Assembly (NCBI GenBank): GCA_024138025.1
Contig: JAMXBD010002487.1
Coordinates: 1-64,000 of the forward strand
Length of the DNA: 64,000 nucleotides
Direction of reading: 5' to 3'
Source of the DNA: Combretum micranthum
Taxonomy: Eukaryota > Streptophyta > Magnoliopsida > Myrtales > Combretaceae
In this document: positions 61,780 through 64,000 of the stretch, piece after piece
Layout of the letters: each line of letters opens with the position of its first letter
Position numbering within the stretch: the stretch's first letter is position 1
Translations under genes and position numbers: made by a program
The notes under the pieces: model-generated
Seen by the model: only the letters and a program-made list of their open reading frames with translations
What the model was told of the DNA's origin: nothing
Database searches by the model: none

Positions 61780-63175
61780 TTTGTATGTATCAAATGAACG
61801 TAAAACAACTAAATGGCAATATGACAAAAAGATTTACATAGAACAATTAAAAAGATTTAGCTTTACTAGAAGTCTGTAAACTAGCCAAATCATTGCATGG
61901 TCTAAACCAAGTTTCTAAATAATTGCATGAAAAATTTGATGGAGTGATTTTGATTGAAGGTTTTAAACATATAATGCTGATAAAAGTATCCATTCTAAGT
62001 TTATAAAATAATATGGTGTGATTTTTGTCTTTATGTAGACGATCTTCTAATATTTGGAACAAACATAGAAGTTATTAAAGAAATCAAAAGAGTTTATAAC
62101 CTCTATTTTGTATGAAAGATCTTAATGCGGTGTATATGATGATAAGAATTAAAGTGATTAATCATAGCAAAGCATTAGCTTTAAGCCAATGTCACTCCGC
62201 TATGCGCTTTAAGCCCATGTCACTGTGTTGAGAAATTTTGTATACAAATTTTCGAGTAGATGTTTGATTTGGCACCTGAATTTTATTAATTTGTATAATT
62301 AACTATCTAAAATTTAAAATTGTTAATTAATTACCTAAAAACTTTTCGAGTTCATTTATAGTATCTATATGTAGTTAATTACAAAAATGGGTATAGTTCA
62401 TATAGGTAGTTATAAAATTTAGCAAAATTCAAATAGTTAATTGTAAAAATGGCAAGTTTAGGACTATATTGACTCTTTTAGATTTCAAGTAGTTAATTAT
62501 AAAAATAGGTAAAGTTCAAGTACCAAATGTAACAATTACCTTAAATTATATGCATGTTGGCTATAAGGAGTGCATTACCCCCTTGCAATATGTTGGTGTA
62601 ATAAGTAGGGTGGTGTATGCCTCACTACAAACTAGATTGGATATTGCATTTTGTACAAGTTGTCGAGATATATAAGTAAGCCTTGTCTAGACACTAAAGA
62701 AATAACCAAGTTTTTAGGTATTCCATAAAATAGTAGAAGTTGATTTGTGCCCTATGATTTTCTTGTTGTACCAAAGGTTATTGCTATGCAAATTGAATCA
62801 TCAGCATAAGTGATCATAATCTAGATTGGATAGGTTTATCCCTACATGTGGAGCTATTAGTTGGAGCTCCACTAAGGGAACTTGCAACTCATTTAGCTAT
62901 GGAGATTAAATATAAAGCTTTAATTGATGTTGTAAAAGAAGCAGAATTGTTGAAATGTTGTTACTAGAAGTAAAAGTTATGGCCACAATCAGCAACCATA
63001 TTAATCTTCTACAATAATCAATCTACCTTTTTTCACACGCTTCTAATGAAAAATATGCAATTAGAAGTGTCGATATATTATGCTAAGACATGAGTATATG
63101 AGGTAATTAATTGATAGTTCATTTATAACTATATCCTATGTGAAGACTAAGAGTAACTTAATTATAATGACCTAA
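61780..63175 (+). pseudogene. Ty1/copia pol remnant (RT and RNase H), decayed
   Basis: Degenerate frames on the plus strand spell the copia RT in order: YQMNVKQLNGNMTKR (from about 61788, compare the QMDVKTAFLNG motif), KSLHGLNQVSK (about 61887), LYVDDLLIFGT (YVDD at 62032-62043) and MKDLN (about 62112). After a nested MITE, ITPLQYVGVI and TRLDIAF (about 62570-62650) match the RT to RNase H junction. GYCYANW (about 62782) and GAISWSSTKGT (about 62851) match RNase H. Many stops and shifts are present and no LTRs were identified, so it is an old fragment. Confidence 0.8.
62254..62540. mobile_element. MITE-like foldback nested in the copia remnant
   Basis: The right end read inward (GGTAATTGTTACATTTGGTA, then CTTGAAC, TAATTAACTA) is an imperfect inverse of the left side (GAGTAGATGTTTGATTTGGCA, then CCTGAAT, TAATTAACTA). 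It separates two otherwise consecutive pieces of the copia pol. Inside, AGTTAATTA(C/T)AAAAATGG is repeated several times. No clear target duplication. Confidence 0.5.
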
Positions 63176-64000
63176 AACTCCTTTCACCGCTTGGTTTTGT
63201 TTATGATGCAATTTGCTTTAGGAGTACTCTCCATTGAGCACGCTCGACTTTAGAGTTTTGATGACTCCATCTTATTACATCAAAAATTATCTTGATGATT
63301 AAGTTCCAATACCTTATACTTGACGGTTATCATATATGAGTTACTTCATACAGTCTCAAGAGATGCCCTCACACTGAGACACTTTGCCCTGTGTGGCATT
63401 AGCTCCTTCACTTCTAGCTGGTGAACTGTTCTAATACCATCTATACCCAAAACTCCTCCCGCTGATGATTTTTTCTTGGTGGCAGATGTTTCCAAAAAAG
63501 TTACCCAACCTAGGAGTGTTCTCCATCAAAAGATGCCTTAATAGTTAAAGTTCTACCACCTTATATTTGAGAGTTATCACATTAGTCATCATTGATAAAG
63601 GTGTTATTTGTAGATGTAACTAAGAAAGTTTATGTTAAGATTGGTGTAAGATTCGACTAGTTAGTAGTTATGGTAACTTCATTTTTGTATAGAATTACTA
63701 TTTCAAAAGTTCATAGCTATGAGTTTATTACTTAGTAGCTAAGAGGATGAGGTACTTTGATATATTTTAATGGATGAATGTTGTATTTTGATATTATGAT
63801 ATGTTTCAAAGAAATTATACCTATATGAATATAAAAGTGGTATTGCTTCTAACACGAGTAAATGGTTGTTTGTCGGTATTAAATATCCATATAGTTTGAT
63901 GAGCACAAGGTTAATAAAATAGTTATAGTAGAAAGATTTACTTTTTGACTTAAATAAAGATGTTTAATTCTATCGATTCTGCCACAAAGCATGTAGGTTT
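63176..64000. other. Intergenic; partial direct repeat
   Basis: No gene. Two related pieces, near 63220-63345 and 63515-63590, share GTNCTCTCCAT and later ACCTTATA.TTGA..GTTATCA. It may be the 3' flank or LTR of the decayed copia element, but I cannot show this. Confidence 0.35.

Overview
This window is nuclear DNA from a eudicot plant. It is strongly AT-rich, its split genes have GT-AG introns, and it carries a plant-specific PPR gene, a plastid phytyl-ester-synthase gene pair and typical plant transposon debris (Ty3/gypsy, Ty1/copia, L1-type LINE, Mutator-like and hAT-like MITEs). I cannot name the species. I see no rRNA gene, intact tRNA gene or CRISPR array.

Layout. 1-11.4 kb is gene-poor and AT-rich, with small repeats, one complete Mutator-type MITE (8804-9126) and a tRNA-like fragment. 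At 11.6-12.6 kb lies a short gene of the plant SMI1/KNR4-like family (At3g50340/At5g67020 type) with a plausible promoter but a frameshifted 3' half. 12.6-28.1 kb is again mostly intergenic: a 1.24-kb Mutator-type element with 9-bp target duplications (16981-18224), LTR-like debris, a LINE reverse-transcriptase remnant (about 22.7-23.7 kb) and some less AT-rich, possibly exonic sequence at 24.1-26.8 kb. At 28.1-30.2 kb is a single-exon PPR gene on the minus strand, the likely orthologue of Arabidopsis At3g47840, broken by one-base indels. 30.2-34.5 kb is AT-rich intergenic DNA.

The core of the window is a tandem duplication of a 13-exon minus-strand gene for a chloroplast phytyl ester synthase/diacylglycerol acyltransferase (PES family; an alpha/beta-hydrolase half followed by an acyltransferase half). 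Copy B (59159 to 52713) is intact in splice structure and open through 12 exons, with a single frameshift in the last exon. Copy A (47631 to 34767) keeps all 13 exons and splice sites but has frame-breaking indels in exons 1, 4, 6 and 9. A 5.35-kb Ty3/gypsy retrotransposon sits antisense in its intron 6. That element has nearly identical LTRs, a 5-bp target duplication (ATAAA), an initiator-Met tRNA primer site and recognisable gag, protease, RT, RNase H and integrase. Intron 6 of copy B preserves the empty site, so the insertion postdates the duplication. 59-64 kb holds MITEs, a decayed Ty1/copia pol with a nested MITE, and AT-rich spacer.

All protein-coding loci that can be judged (SMI1-like gene, PPR gene, both PES copies, retrotransposon pol) show one-base indels. 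This could be real decay, but uncorrected assembly errors are a serious alternative and matter for every pseudogene call here.
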